Shown piece by piece: positions 26,509-37,644 of a stretch of DNA of 43,522 nucleotides. How positions within the stretch are numbered: position 1 is the first letter of the stretch; every line of letters begins with the position of its first letter. The position numbers and the translations under genes are program-made. Under the pieces are notes generated by a model. The model saw only the letters and a list, made by a program, of their open reading frames with translations, was not told the DNA's origin and searched no databases. The DNA lies in assembly GCF_025527015.1 (NCBI RefSeq), contig NZ_JAODIM010000028.1:1-43522 (forward strand), read 5' to 3'. Origin of the DNA: Winslowiella arboricola (GTDB taxonomy: Bacteria; Pseudomonadota; Gammaproteobacteria; Enterobacterales; Enterobacteriaceae).

Positions 26509-28017
26509 TCAGCTCTGCGCCCACACCCGAGGTGAATTTAACTGCTCATCACCGCCGTTTTTCCTGCTATTCAGTGCGGCCTCGGCACCCTGCTGAGCAC
26601 CTTCTTTCAGCCCCTCTTTCGCTGCCTGTTTAGCCCCTTCTTTAATCGCCGTGGTCGCTGCCACGCGTCCCGCCGTTGCGGCTAACCCTGCTGCACCAAC
26701 ACCCGGAATAAATGAGAACGCGGCAGAAGCGATATAGCTAAAGACTTCGAGCATTTTATAGAAACCGCCGCCCTTTTCTTTTTTCTCATCTGGCTGTGTC
26801 TCTTTGCCGGTGGTCATATCCTGTTGCGCAGCGATAGCGTCAGGATCCAGTGAGGGTTTGGCCTGCTGAGCAGGGGCGGCAATCTGGTTGGAGCCTTTTT
26901 TGATAAAGGCATCGATATCACCTTTGCCAATATTTTTATCATTGGCCTTATTAAAGAAGTCACCGCCCGCGCCATGTTTACCATTATCCAGCATGGAGAA
27001 CAGCATTGAGTTTGGCTGACTCATTAAATTGGCGGCGTCGCGCACTTCCTGACTGTTTTCTTCATTGTTGGCAATATCCTTCAGCTTATCTGGCTTAATG
27101 CCGCCGCCTTTAAAGAAAATATCCTCGTTATCTTTGATCGTCTTCAGCGCTTTGTCTTCCTGAGGTGCAAGCTTCACATTATACGATGCGAGGTCACATA
27201 AACGGTCTTTAGAAACCGATGCTGAAGGATCGTCTTTACCGGTGAGCTGCTGCCACTGATCAGGATTTTCAGTGTAGAATTTTGCTGCTGCAGCGACTTG
27301 CGGCGGACACTTGCCCATGTCCTGCGAACCGTCGGCGATTTTCTGTAAGGTTTCCAGATTGACCTTTTTGGGTAAGCTTTCAGAGTAAAGATACAGCTCG
27401 CGCATCGCGTCGTTGGAGGTCATTTCTCGCGGAGCGGAGCCTGGCGCAGAATCTGACGGCATATAGGCGTGCGTATAATCTTCAGATTTCGCATCGGTAT
27501 ACTGTTTGATTAATGGGTTCTGTTGCAGGGTCTGCACGTCCTGAGAACTGATTTTTCCGTCTGTCTTACCGTTTTTTTTCGCGCCATCTAAAGCGGCAAA
27601 TATCTCCGGGTCTTTTAGCACCGCACTCAGCGCTTTTCTGGCATCGGAAGGGGTCTCAGGATCATCAATCAGTTTCTCGATACCTTCCCGGTCTGTCGCC
27701 TTTTTTAGCAGATTTTCGTTTCGGCCAAGCGTGGCGACCACTTCCTCAAAGGGCATCTGATCCGGTGCGGTTTCCGGCAATGCCTGCTCTGTATTCGAAC
27801 CGCCGGTGAGTGCCGATATTATTTCTTCCATTAACATCGGGATAAGCTGCGTGATGCCGCCGGAGGTTTGCAGGTTTTTTCCCGTCCCTTGCTGCAGGGA
27901 ATCAGGGCTGCTGGCTTGCGATCTGGTTCCCTTGAATGGCGTTGCTACTTCACCACTGGCAGGGTTTGCCTTGTTTGCTGTCGTGATATTCTGTGGAGAA
28001 AAGCCAGGAAGACGCAT
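26509..28017 (-). CDS. HrpF/NolX/HrpK-like type III secretion translocator or effector, orphan gene
   Basis: A 502-residue protein without a Sec signal. The N terminus is rich in Ser, Thr, Gln and Pro (residues 1-50), as in type III secreted proteins. Three loosely repeated units follow (about residues 105-165, 205-277 and 290-372), each with a helical part, a hydrophobic/aromatic position before a D/G-rich turn, and a closing G-x-I-x-x-x-D segment (DGKISSQD; GKGDIDAF in the third). This is the repeat style of HrpF and NolX. A Lys/Gly-rich linker precedes a hydrophobic segment (about 424-452, EVFSYIASAAFSFIPGVGAA) that could insert in a membrane, then an Ala-rich amphipathic tail. A HrpL-type promoter lies upstream. 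No other type III secretion gene is in the window. The exact family (HrpK or HrpF) is uncertain. Confidence 0.68.
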   Translation of the reverse strand: MRLPGFSPQNITTANKANPASGEVATPFKGTRSQASSPDSLQQGTGKNLQTSGGITQLIPMLMEEIISALTGGSNTEQALPETAPDQMPFEEVVATLGRNENLLKKATDREGIEKLIDDPETPSDARKALSAVLKDPEIFAALDGAKKNGKTDGKISSQDVQTLQQNPLIKQYTDAKSEDYTHAYMPSDSAPGSAPREMTSNDAMRELYLYSESLPKKVNLETLQKIADGSQDMGKCPPQVAAAAKFYTENPDQWQQLTGKDDPSASVSKDRLCDLASYNVKLAPQEDKALKTIKDNEDIFFKGGGIKPDKLKDIANNEENSQEVRDAANLMSQPNSMLFSMLDNGKHGAGGDFFNKANDKNIGKGDIDAFIKKGSNQIAAPAQQAKPSLDPDAIAAQQDMTTGKETQPDEKKEKGGGFYKMLEVFSYIASAAFSFIPGVGAAGLAATAGRVAATTAIKEGAKQAAKEGLKEGAQQGAEAALNSRKNGGDEQLNSPRVWAQS

Positions 28018-28051
28018 ACAGGTTAATCCGGTTAAATAAAGTTGTGCTTAT

Positions 28052-28079
28052 TGGGTGGCTCCGAATAAGCAACAGTTCC
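28052..28079 (-). promoter_or_regulatory. hrp box (HrpL-dependent promoter)
   Basis: Read leftwards, GGAACT, 15 nt, then CCACCCA. This fits the consensus GGAACY-N15/16-CCACNNA for the ECF sigma factor HrpL with no mismatch. It ends 34 nt before the ATG of the translocator-like gene and points towards it. Confidence 0.82.
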
Positions 28080-28093
28080 GGTTTTTTCTCCAG

Positions 28094-28111
28094 GGCGGCA
28101 TTTGCGCCGCC
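28094..28111. other. GC-rich hairpin between DUF1127 gene and hrp box
   Basis: GGCGGC and GCCGCC around a 6-nt loop. It lies downstream of the DUF1127 gene (leftward) and just upstream of the hrp box, so it may insulate that promoter. No T-run follows. Confidence 0.5.
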
Positions 28112-28138
28112 GCGGGAGAGGGCAGGGACAGTGTTAAA

Positions 28139-28330
28139 TCATTTATAACGATCGACATCTTCACTGGTTAAACCAATATCGCGCAGCTGAGTGTCACTTA
28201 ACCCGGACAAAATATTACGCGTCTGCTGACGTAGCCGCCATGCCTGCCACCGACGATAAAGCAAAATCAACTGCATACGAAAACGGATTCCGGCAAACAG
28301 CTGCCCCGTTCTATTTTCCTGATATTCCAT
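28139..28330 (-). CDS. DUF1127 small basic protein
   Basis: A 63-residue Arg-rich protein. The C-terminal DUF1127 core is visible as WRLRQQTRNILSGLSDTQLR then DIGLTSEDVDRY, with the conserved LSDxxLxDIGL motif. GAGGAG stands before the ATG, a strong ribosome binding site. Family members in other bacteria have been linked to RNA binding and phosphate or carbon control. No role can be given here. It is divergent from the MocR-type gene, with 176 bp between. Confidence 0.88.
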   Translation of the reverse strand: MEYQENRTGQLFAGIRFRMQLILLYRRWQAWRLRQQTRNILSGLSDTQLRDIGLTSEDVDRYK

Positions 28331-28380
28331 GATTTGCTCCTCACACTGGATGACTGAGTGCTATTTTGTGAGGAAAGTCA

Positions 28381-28422
28381 TTGACAATACAGATGCAAAA
28401 AATGACTTTAATTGTCATACAG
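28381..28422. promoter_or_regulatory. Possible MocR operator repeats
   Basis: ATACAG occurs twice in direct orientation exactly 30 bp apart (28387-28392 and 28417-28422). GACAAT (28383-28388) and ATTGTC (28411-28416) form an inverted pair in the same stretch. MocR regulators commonly bind repeated sites in their divergent control regions, so these are candidate operators. Confidence 0.45.
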
Positions 28423-28506
28423 AATGATGGTTGCCGCTTCTGAATGGTCGGTTTCGTCGCCATCTGTACTGGTTTTTCTTAACCTGACGGGAGTGAGTGC
28501 AATACG

Positions 28507-29991
28507 ATGACGCGCTATCAACATCTGGCAACGCTGCTGGCGCAGCGTATCGAACAGGGGCTGTATCAGGGGGGAGAACGGCTGCCCTCAGTGCGCACAT
28601 TGAGTACCGAACACGGAGTCAGTATCAGCACTGTGCAGCAGGCCTATCATCTGCTGGAAGAGAAGCAACTTATCACCCCGCAGCCGCGGTCCGGTTATTT
28701 TGTCACGCCGCGTAAAGCGGCACCGCCGGTACCGGCGATTAGCCGGCCAGCGCAACGACCGGTTGAAATTACGCAGTGGGGATCGGTGCTGGAGCTGATT
28801 AACGCGCGGCTGGAAGAGGATATGCTGCAACTTGGCAGCGGTATGCCCGATATCAGTCAGCCGACCATTAAACCGTTATGGAAGGTCATGAGCCGTCTCG
28901 CTCAGAAGCAGGACCTGCGGATGCTGAACTATGACAATATCTACGGCGTACCGGCGTTACGGGAGCAGGTTGCGCGGCTGGCGATTGACAGTGGCTGTCA
29001 GCTGTCGGCTGATGAGATTGTGATCACCACGGGCTGTCATGAAGCGCTGTCAGTGTCGATTCGCAGCGTGTGCCAGCCGGGCGATATTATCGCCGTAGAG
29101 TCACCCACTTTTCACGGCACTATGCAGACCCTGCATGGTTTTGGCATTAAGGTAATTGAAATCCCGACAGATTGCGAAACTGGCATCAGTCTGGAAGCGC
29201 TGGAGCTGGCGCTGGATCAGTGGCCAATCAAAGCGGTGGTGGTGGTGCCAAACTGCAATAATCCACTGGGTTTTGTCATGCCTGATAATCGCAAACGCGG
29301 GCTGCTGGCGCTGGCGCAACGTTTTGATATCGCAATTATTGAAGATGATGTCTACGGTGAGCTGGTATATGACTATCCGCGGCCGATCACCATCAAATCG
29401 CTGGATCAGGACGGGCGCGTGATGTTGTGCAGCTCATTCTCGAAAGTACTGGCGCCGGGACTACGCGTTGGTTGGGTGGCGCCGGGACGTTATCTTGATC
29501 GCGTTATCCATATGAAATATATCGGCACTGGCTCGACAGCCACGCAAATGCAGATGACCGTCGCCGAGTTTATCCGTCTGGGCCATTACCAGCCGCATCT
29601 GCGCCGCATGCGCGCGCACTATCAACGTAACCTCGATATTTTCACCCATTGGGTACGGCACTATTTCCCCTGTGGTATTTGCGTCACCCGCCCGCAGGGT
29701 GGTTTTCTGATGTGGATTGAGCTGCCTGAAGCGTTTGACTCGGTGCGTCTGAATCGCGAACTACGTGAGTGCAACATTCAGATTAGTGTGGGTTCGTTGT
29801 TTTCCGCAGCAGGTAAATATCGCAACTGTCTGCGGCTAAATTACGCCTTGCCGTTTAATCCTCAAACCGAACGCGCGCTGGCGATCTTAGGCGCGGCGGT
29901 CGAGCGCGCCATGGAATGCTGTATGCCAGCCATACCGGCAGCGGCAGAGCTGCCAGAAAAGAGTGAAGGCGGGACCGCTGTTAATCAATAA
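28507..29991 (+). CDS. MocR-type transcriptional regulator (GntR winged helix fused to class I aminotransferase domain)
   Basis: 494 residues. The N-terminal GntR winged helix (residues 1-72) has LPSVRTLSTEHGVSISTVQQ then AYHLLEEKQLI. The fold-type I aminotransferase domain runs from about residue 95 to 480. The PLP Schiff-base Lys is K313 in SSFSKVLAPGLRVGW. The Asn-containing VVPNCNNPLGF and the IEDDVYGEL segment supply other PLP contacts. It resembles YdcR-type MocR proteins more than PdxR in motif order, but the target is unknown. It is divergent from the DUF1127 gene, which may be a target, and ends at a strong terminator. Confidence 0.92.
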   Translation: MTRYQHLATLLAQRIEQGLYQGGERLPSVRTLSTEHGVSISTVQQAYHLLEEKQLITPQPRSGYFVTPRKAAPPVPAISRPAQRPVEITQWGSVLELINARLEEDMLQLGSGMPDISQPTIKPLWKVMSRLAQKQDLRMLNYDNIYGVPALREQVARLAIDSGCQLSADEIVITTGCHEALSVSIRSVCQPGDIIAVESPTFHGTMQTLHGFGIKVIEIPTDCETGISLEALELALDQWPIKAVVVVPNCNNPLGFVMPDNRKRGLLALAQRFDIAIIEDDVYGELVYDYPRPITIKSLDQDGRVMLCSSFSKVLAPGLRVGWVAPGRYLDRVIHMKYIGTGSTATQMQMTVAEFIRLGHYQPHLRRMRAHYQRNLDIFTHWVRHYFPCGICVTRPQGGFLMWIELPEAFDSVRLNRELRECNIQISVGSLFSAAGKYRNCLRLNYALPFNPQTERALAILGAAVERAMECCMPAIPAAAELPEKSEGGTAVNQ

Positions 29992-30040
29992 TGCTGACGA
30001 CAAACTCCAGCTTTATATTTAGTACTCAAGTCTCATAAAG

Positions 30041-30082
30041 CCTCCAGTGCGGTAATAACTCACCGCGCTGGAAGTTTTTTTT
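30041..30082 (+). terminator. Terminator after the MocR-type gene
   Basis: TCCAGTGCGGT and ACCGCGCTGGA pair over 11 bp (one G-U) with an 8-nt loop, followed by a run of eight T. Confidence 0.9.
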
Positions 30083-30224
30083 CGAAAATAACACTTTTTC
30101 TTACTACAATAACCCCTGGCTGTAATTTACAAGGCAGTAATCTGATATTAGTGAGTTAGAGCGTTATTATCGCGACGTGATAATTTGCGGTATTTATAAT
30201 CAAAAAAAAGTCATGGGATATGTC

Positions 30225-32039
30225 ATGTTCAGACTCGATATCAACGCGCTAAGGTTTCTGGCGGTTGCAGGCGTGGTTTTTTTTCATTTTAAATTTGATT
30301 TCCTGCCCGGCGGGTATGCAGGGGTAGATGTCTTCTTTGTGATATCTGGTTATCTGATGCATGAGATATTATCGAAAAAAGAGATCACAATCTCGTCTAC
30401 CATCGATTTCTATCAGCGCAGAGTAAAAAGAATATATCCGGCCCTGCTGGTGATGGTGATTGCTTATGCGCTGGTGATGGTCGCTATTAGTCCACCGTCA
30501 GTGGTGCGTGAGGCATTTAAAGAAGTTGCTGCCGCGCTGGTTTTTGCCTCTAATCTCTACTTCTGGAAAGAGACCTCGGGATACTTCTCCAGTAATTCAG
30601 ACGCTTATTTTCTGTTGCATACCTGGTCGCTGGGGGTTGAATTCCAGTTTTACCTGATGTTCCCGATTGTGTTGTGGTTTATCCAGAAGCTGAAATTCAG
30701 CAAACAGTTTATCCTGCTGGCAGTCTCATTAATCTCCCTCGCGTTATGCTTAATGATTGCCGAAGGGCATCCAAAACCGAATTTTTACCTGCTGCCCTTC
30801 AGAGCATGGGAGCTGTTTATCGGCGCCTTTGCCTCGTCGCTAAAATTCAGTAATCCGTATAAAAAACCAACGGAGCTGATCTCCGTCGCGGCGATTGTCG
30901 CTTTCTTTGTATTCGCGCAAGAAACGCCGGTATGGCCCAATTACACTACCCTGATACCGACATTTTTCACCGCACTGATCCTGCACGCCAACGTTAATAA
31001 TGAGCGGGTTTTATTAAAAAACACGCTATTTCAAAAGATTGGGCTCTGGTCGTACTCAATCTATCTGTTCCACTGGCCGATCGTTTCGATCTTCTATGTT
31101 CAGAATATCGAGTACACCCTGGTTAACCAGATTATCGGCATCATTCTGTCGGTGTTGCTGGGCTTTTTGTCATACACCCTGGTCGAAAGAAGATTCACTT
31201 TCTCGTGGATCAAGGTCCCGGTCTCCGCCTCGCTATTTGTGGCGCTGTTTTTCGGGCTCTCTTCCTATTCGATATCCAGCAAATGGCTTAGTAATGATGT
31301 TATTGCACTGGATAAAATGAGTCAGTATATCTCGCGCATACAGTTTGGCAGCGACCCTGCACAGCTGTGCTTTCTGACCTCATCGTCATCTGTCGAAGAC
31401 TTTAACTTTGAAAAATGTACCCAAAGTGAGAGCGGTAAAAAGAACCTGTTAATCCTTGGCGACAGCCATGCCGCGCAGTTCTCGCAGGCGTTGCGCGAGC
31501 AGTTCCATAATTACAATATTATTCAGGTTACTGCTTCACAGTGTCCGGCAATCGTTAACAGTAAAGGTGATGTGTTCTGTACCAAACTGATGCACTATGC
31601 GCTAAATGATCTGGTTAATAGCAAAAAAATTGATGCGGCGATTGTGTTAAGTGACTGGAATAATTTCTATGCGACTAATAATCTGGCGCGAGATATTCCG
31701 GAAACTTATAATCTGCTCGCCAAAAAAATAGAGAAAGTTTATTTTATCAGTCAGACTAAACACTTCCAGCCCTCGGTTTATCGCCTGCTGCAAATCTATG
31801 GCATCAATGCTGATATCAATGACCATCGCGAGAAAGGTACCGATGCGGTATATCAGGAGATTAATAAAATCGCCTCACAGCATAATGTGAAAATGATCGA
31901 TATCTATGATTATGGCTGCACTGGCGGGAAATGTGCGTTTATCAACAGCAACCACACGCCGATGTTTTTCGATGATAATCACTTCACTTACGAGTGGACC
32001 AAAGAAATAGCGGCAAAAGTCTTCGCCAACTATCTTTGA
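30225..32039 (+). CDS. Acyltransferase-3 / SGNH membrane O-acyltransferase (OafA-like)
   Basis: 604 residues in two parts. The N-terminal acyltransferase-3 domain (about residues 1-360, roughly ten membrane helices) starts with LDINALRFLAVAGVVFFHF, where the conserved Arg and His are visible, and has the GGYAGVDVFFVISGYL and WSLGVEFQFYL motifs. The C-terminal periplasmic SGNH domain has GDSHAAQF as the nucleophile block and DDNHFT as the catalytic Asp-His block. Such fusions O-acetylate lipopolysaccharide O-antigen or other surface glycans. ATG 30225 is chosen with GGGA 6 nt upstream. A GTG at 30177 or ATG at 30213 is also possible. It is alone, with no glycan genes beside it. Confidence 0.9.
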   Translation: MFRLDINALRFLAVAGVVFFHFKFDFLPGGYAGVDVFFVISGYLMHEILSKKEITISSTIDFYQRRVKRIYPALLVMVIAYALVMVAISPPSVVREAFKEVAAALVFASNLYFWKETSGYFSSNSDAYFLLHTWSLGVEFQFYLMFPIVLWFIQKLKFSKQFILLAVSLISLALCLMIAEGHPKPNFYLLPFRAWELFIGAFASSLKFSNPYKKPTELISVAAIVAFFVFAQETPVWPNYTTLIPTFFTALILHANVNNERVLLKNTLFQKIGLWSYSIYLFHWPIVSIFYVQNIEYTLVNQIIGIILSVLLGFLSYTLVERRFTFSWIKVPVSASLFVALFFGLSSYSISSKWLSNDVIALDKMSQYISRIQFGSDPAQLCFLTSSSSVEDFNFEKCTQSESGKKNLLILGDSHAAQFSQALREQFHNYNIIQVTASQCPAIVNSKGDVFCTKLMHYALNDLVNSKKIDAAIVLSDWNNFYATNNLARDIPETYNLLAKKIEKVYFISQTKHFQPSVYRLLQIYGINADINDHREKGTDAVYQEINKIASQHNVKMIDIYDYGCTGGKCAFINSNHTPMFFDDNHFTYEWTKEIAAKVFANYL

Positions 32040-32060
32040 ATTCTCACCGAAGTGGAAGGC

Positions 32061-32139
32061 GGGGCCAGCATAAAGGAATCGTTGCTGGCCCCGGACGATG
32101 ACGACAGTGTCATCGACAGCGCTACTATAGCGCTGTCGA
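32061..32139. other. Three successive hairpins between acyltransferase gene and thiE
   Basis: GGGGCCAGC/GCTGGCCCC (32061-32092), GATGAC/GTCATC (32097-32114) and an 11-bp stem TCGACAGCGCT/AGCGCTGTCGA with loop ACTAT (32113-32139). They fill the space between convergent genes. No long T-run follows, so termination by them is possible but unproven. Confidence 0.65.
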
Positions 32140-32217
32140 ATTTAGCGGCGAGCGGCTAGAGCGCGTGCTGTGCGGCGTGCTGACAACTTTTCGTCAGCGT
32201 TGCTTTCGCTTACTTTT

Positions 32218-34811
<2,594 letters not shown>

Positions 34812-34910
34812 TCATATCCTGATTACATAGGGAAAATGGCTTGTCCGGAGTTCGGCGGGAGTAACTTACGGTGTGACGGCAGAGCGGCTAACACCGAAAA
34901 AGATGATTTA

Positions 34911-34998
34911 CTCTTGTTCCCTTCGCAGGTACTAACCTGATCAGGTTCCGCGGATCCCGAATTAACGGTCTCAGCCCCTAAGGGCACTCCGACAAGAT
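34911..34998 (-). promoter_or_regulatory. TPP riboswitch (THI element)
   Basis: Read leftwards: TTGTCGGAGTGCCC, then GGGGCTGAGACC with the conserved CTGAGA, then ACCTGATCAGGTTAGTACC and TGCGAAGGGAAC. All are hallmarks of the thiamine pyrophosphate aptamer. It begins about 100 nt upstream of the thiC start and would shut off thiCE when TPP is plentiful. Confidence 0.96.
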
Positions 34999-35035
34999 GC
35001 TGGCTGATGATTCACCAGCCCGAAATAGCCCCTTC

Positions 35036-35064
35036 AGCATAGGGGGGCAATGCGTAAACTACAA
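35036..35064 (-). promoter_or_regulatory. thiC promoter
   Basis: Read leftwards, TTGTAG and TATGCT are 17 bp apart. They lie between rsd and the riboswitch, so the transcript would start about 30 nt before the aptamer. Confidence 0.65.
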
Positions 35065-35078
35065 GCGTGAAAAATTGT

Positions 35079-35585
35079 TTATGCCGGGCGAACCAGCGTA
35101 GCGTCATTCGCGACAGTGAATGGTTGCAACTGATTGTCGTAAGCGAGCTGAATCAGCCGGTCTTCGAGGGTAAAACGCGCTTCCAGCGCTTCACCGACAC
35201 CCGATAACGCCTGCTGGAACTCAAGACAATTATCATCGTCAATCGCGGTTTCCAGATGAGTATCGTAATAATTCATAATCTGTTCAGTATTGCTCTGCAG
35301 CGCCGGATAAATCTGCGAGGCTGCCAGTAACGGGCTGTCGCCCTGCAATTCATTAATGATGCGCTCGTAAATGCTGAAGTGGCCAGTGGAGAGATAGTCC
35401 ACCAGTCGCTGACAAAAATTATCCAGGGCTGCATCATCAAGTGCAGTCAGTGAATCTTTGTTAGGCTTAATACCTACCAGCTGATAATACGCCGCCAGCA
35501 GTTGCCTGCGCGCGTTTAACCAAAGATCCACCAGTTCATTGCTGCCACCGACGCGTGCGGCCAGAACATCTAACTGGTTTAGCAT
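35079..35585 (-). CDS. rsd: Anti-sigma-70 factor Rsd
   Basis: Stationary-phase protein that sequesters sigma-70 and also acts on SpoT together with HPr in E. coli. 168 residues, all-helical, similar to E. coli Rsd (158) along its length: [35 protein letters not shown] and [15 protein letters not shown]. It is about 10 residues longer, with the extra residues at the C terminus. A perfect TATAAT read leftwards (35606-35611) lies 21 nt before the start, and a good -35 is not seen. Divergent from nudC. Confidence 0.95.
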   Translation of the reverse strand: MLNQLDVLAARVGGSNELVDLWLNARRQLLAAYYQLVGIKPNKDSLTALDDAALDNFCQRLVDYLSTGHFSIYERIINELQGDSPLLAASQIYPALQSNTEQIMNYYDTHLETAIDDDNCLEFQQALSGVGEALEARFTLEDRLIQLAYDNQLQPFTVANDATLVRPA

Positions 35586-35605
35586 GATCGACTCCGTGTT
35601 TGGGT

Positions 35606-35611
35606 ATTATA
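35606..35611 (-). promoter_or_regulatory. -10 element for rsd
   Basis: A perfect TATAAT, read leftwards, 21 nt before the rsd ATG in the rsd-nudC divergent spacer. The -35 is weak (TTCGGA at 15 bp spacing at best). Confidence 0.45.
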
Positions 35612-35685
35612 GTTTTAGCGCAACTTTCCGAATACTTAACAGCAGTACTACAGCGAGACTGTTAAAGCAAAGGATAATATTTTTT

Positions 35686-36459
35686 ATGGAACATAAGATT
35701 TCAAGCTTAGACGTTGGCTGGTGGGTTGTCAGCCATGAACAGAAACTTTGGTTACCGCAAGGTGATCTGCCACATGGCAACGCGGCGGAATTAGGTCTTG
35801 CCGGATCGCAGGGATCGGTGATTGGTGAATGGCAGGGCGAAAAGGTATGGTTGATCCGTGAGGATCGCAGCGAAAATATGGTATCAGTACGGCAGATTAT
35901 TGATCAGGATGTTGCTCTGTTTCAGCTTGCCGGGCGGGGCGTGCAGCTGGCGGAGTTTTTCCGCTCCCATCGCTGGTGTGGCTATTGTGGTCATGAAATG
36001 CATCACAGCAAAAGCGAAACCGCCTGCCTGTGTGGCCACTGCCGCCAGCGCTATTATCCGCAGATTGCACCCTGCATTATTGTCGCTATCCGTCGTGGGG
36101 AAGAGATCCTGCTGGCGCAGCATGCCCGCCATCGCAACAGTATCTATACCGTGCTGGCCGGGTTTGTCGAAGTCGGGGAAACTCTCGAACAGGCCGTCGC
36201 GCGTGAAGTGATGGAAGAGAGCAACGTTAAAGTCAAAAACGTACGTTATGTCACTTCGCAACCCTGGCCATTTCCCCATTCGCTGATGATGGCGTTTATG
36301 GCCGATTACGATGAAGGGGTGTTGCAGCACGATGGTAAAGAGCTGATCGATGCCGGATGGTATCGCTATGACAATCTGCCGCTGTTGCCACCGCCTGGCA
36401 CCGTGGCGCGTCGCCTGATTGAGGATACCGTTGCGATCTGTCGTGCCGAAGCCGACTGA
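35686..36459 (+). CDS. nudC: NADH pyrophosphatase / NAD-RNA decapping hydrolase NudC
   Basis: Removes the NAD cap from RNA and hydrolyses NADH. 257 residues, as in E. coli. The N-terminal [15 protein letters not shown] is followed by a zinc ribbon with two Cys pairs (CGYCG near residue 98 and CLCGHC near 113). The Nudix box is [20 protein letters not shown], followed by the [11 protein letters not shown] signature of the NADH subfamily. ATG 35686 is chosen over an upstream in-frame ATG at 35539, which would overlap rsd. AAGGA lies 12 nt before. Confidence 0.97.
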   Translation: MEHKISSLDVGWWVVSHEQKLWLPQGDLPHGNAAELGLAGSQGSVIGEWQGEKVWLIREDRSENMVSVRQIIDQDVALFQLAGRGVQLAEFFRSHRWCGYCGHEMHHSKSETACLCGHCRQRYYPQIAPCIIVAIRRGEEILLAQHARHRNSIYTVLAGFVEVGETLEQAVAREVMEESNVKVKNVRYVTSQPWPFPHSLMMAFMADYDEGVLQHDGKELIDAGWYRYDNLPLLPPPGTVARRLIEDTVAICRAEAD

Positions 36460-36484
36460 TAACGCCGCCCCAACGGATTTTGTC

Positions 36485-36505
36485 GGGGAGCTGTTATCGG
36501 CTCCT
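36485..36505. repeat. Short palindromic repeat, copy B
   Basis: GGAGCTG and CGGCTCC around the loop TTAT, with a G-U pair in the stem. It lies between nudC and hemE. A more diverged member of the family at 26475 and 40171. Confidence 0.65.
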
Positions 36506-36574
36506 GCCCAGCGCGATTCGTCCCGCCACTACTTTGGGTATATACTACGCGCCTGTTTTTGAGAGAGTCTGATG

Positions 36575-37642
36575 ATGAGTGAACTGAAGAACGATCGTTA
36601 TTTACGCGCGCTGCTGCGTCAGCCGGTAGATATCACCCCGGTATGGATGATGCGCCAGGCAGGACGTTATTTGCCGGAATACAAAGCGACCCGCGCTGAA
36701 GCCGGTGATTTTATGTCGCTGTGCAAAAACGCTGAGCTGGCGTGTGAAGTGACGCTACAACCGTTGCGGCGTTTTCCGCTTGATGCGGCGATCCTGTTCT
36801 CCGATATCCTGACCATTCCCGATGCCATGGGGCTTGGACTCTACTTTGAAACCGGCGAAGGCCCGCGCTTCTCTTCACCGATCACCTGCCGCGCTGATGT
36901 AGAGAAATTACCGGTGCCCGATCCTGAGATGGAGCTGGGCTACGTGATGAATGCGGTACGCACCATCCGTAAAAACCTGCAGGGCGAAGTGCCGCTGATC
37001 GGTTTCTCCGGCAGTCCATGGACGCTGGCGACCTATATGGTGGAAGGCGGCAGCAGTAAAGCCTTTACCAAAATTAAGAAGATGATGTACGCCGAGCCGG
37101 AAACCCTGCATCTGATGCTGGATAAGCTGGCGGACAGCGTCACCCTGTATCTGAATGCCCAGATCCGCGCGGGTGCGCAGGCTGTGCAGATTTTCGATAC
37201 CTGGGGCGGCGTGCTGACTGGTCGCGACTATCGCGATTTCTCGCTCTATTACATGCATAAAATCGTTGATGGCCTGCTGCACGAAAATGAAGGCCGCCGC
37301 GTACCGGTGACGCTGTTTACCAAAGGCGGCGGTCAGTGGCTGGAAGAGATGGCGGCTACCGGCTGTGATGCGCTGGGCCTCGACTGGACCATCGATATCG
37401 TCGATGCGCGCCGTCGGGTTGGCGACCGTGTGGCGTTGCAGGGCAATATGGATCCTTCGATGCTGTATGCGCCACCGGCACGTATCGAACAGGAAGTGGC
37501 AGGTATCCTGCAAGGCTTTGGTAAAGGCAACGGTCATGTCTTCAATCTGGGACACGGCATTCATCCGGATGTGCCACCCGAGCATGCCGGCGTCTTTGTC
37601 GAGGCGGTACATCGTCTGTCACGACCATACCACCAGGAGTAA
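36575..37642 (+). CDS. hemE: Uroporphyrinogen decarboxylase
   Basis: Decarboxylates the four acetate groups of uroporphyrinogen III in heme synthesis. 355 residues. The substrate-binding N terminus is [15 protein letters not shown] (about residues 22-36), followed by [14 protein letters not shown] with the catalytic Asp, [13 protein letters not shown] and [16 protein letters not shown] 36575 is chosen over ATG 36572 by comparison with the E. coli N terminus (MTELKN). Both are served by GAGAG. nfi follows after 2 nt, which suggests cotranscription. Confidence 0.97.
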   Translation: MSELKNDRYLRALLRQPVDITPVWMMRQAGRYLPEYKATRAEAGDFMSLCKNAELACEVTLQPLRRFPLDAAILFSDILTIPDAMGLGLYFETGEGPRFSSPITCRADVEKLPVPDPEMELGYVMNAVRTIRKNLQGEVPLIGFSGSPWTLATYMVEGGSSKAFTKIKKMMYAEPETLHLMLDKLADSVTLYLNAQIRAGAQAVQIFDTWGGVLTGRDYRDFSLYYMHKIVDGLLHENEGRRVPVTLFTKGGGQWLEEMAATGCDALGLDWTIDIVDARRRVGDRVALQGNMDPSMLYAPPARIEQEVAGILQGFGKGNGHVFNLGHGIHPDVPPEHAGVFVEAVHRLSRPYHQE

Positions 37643-37644
37643 GC

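Noticed and set aside
35539..35685. A longer NudC form starting inside rsd
   Set aside because: The extra N-terminal 49 residues have no counterpart in NudC, and the start would overlap a divergent gene.
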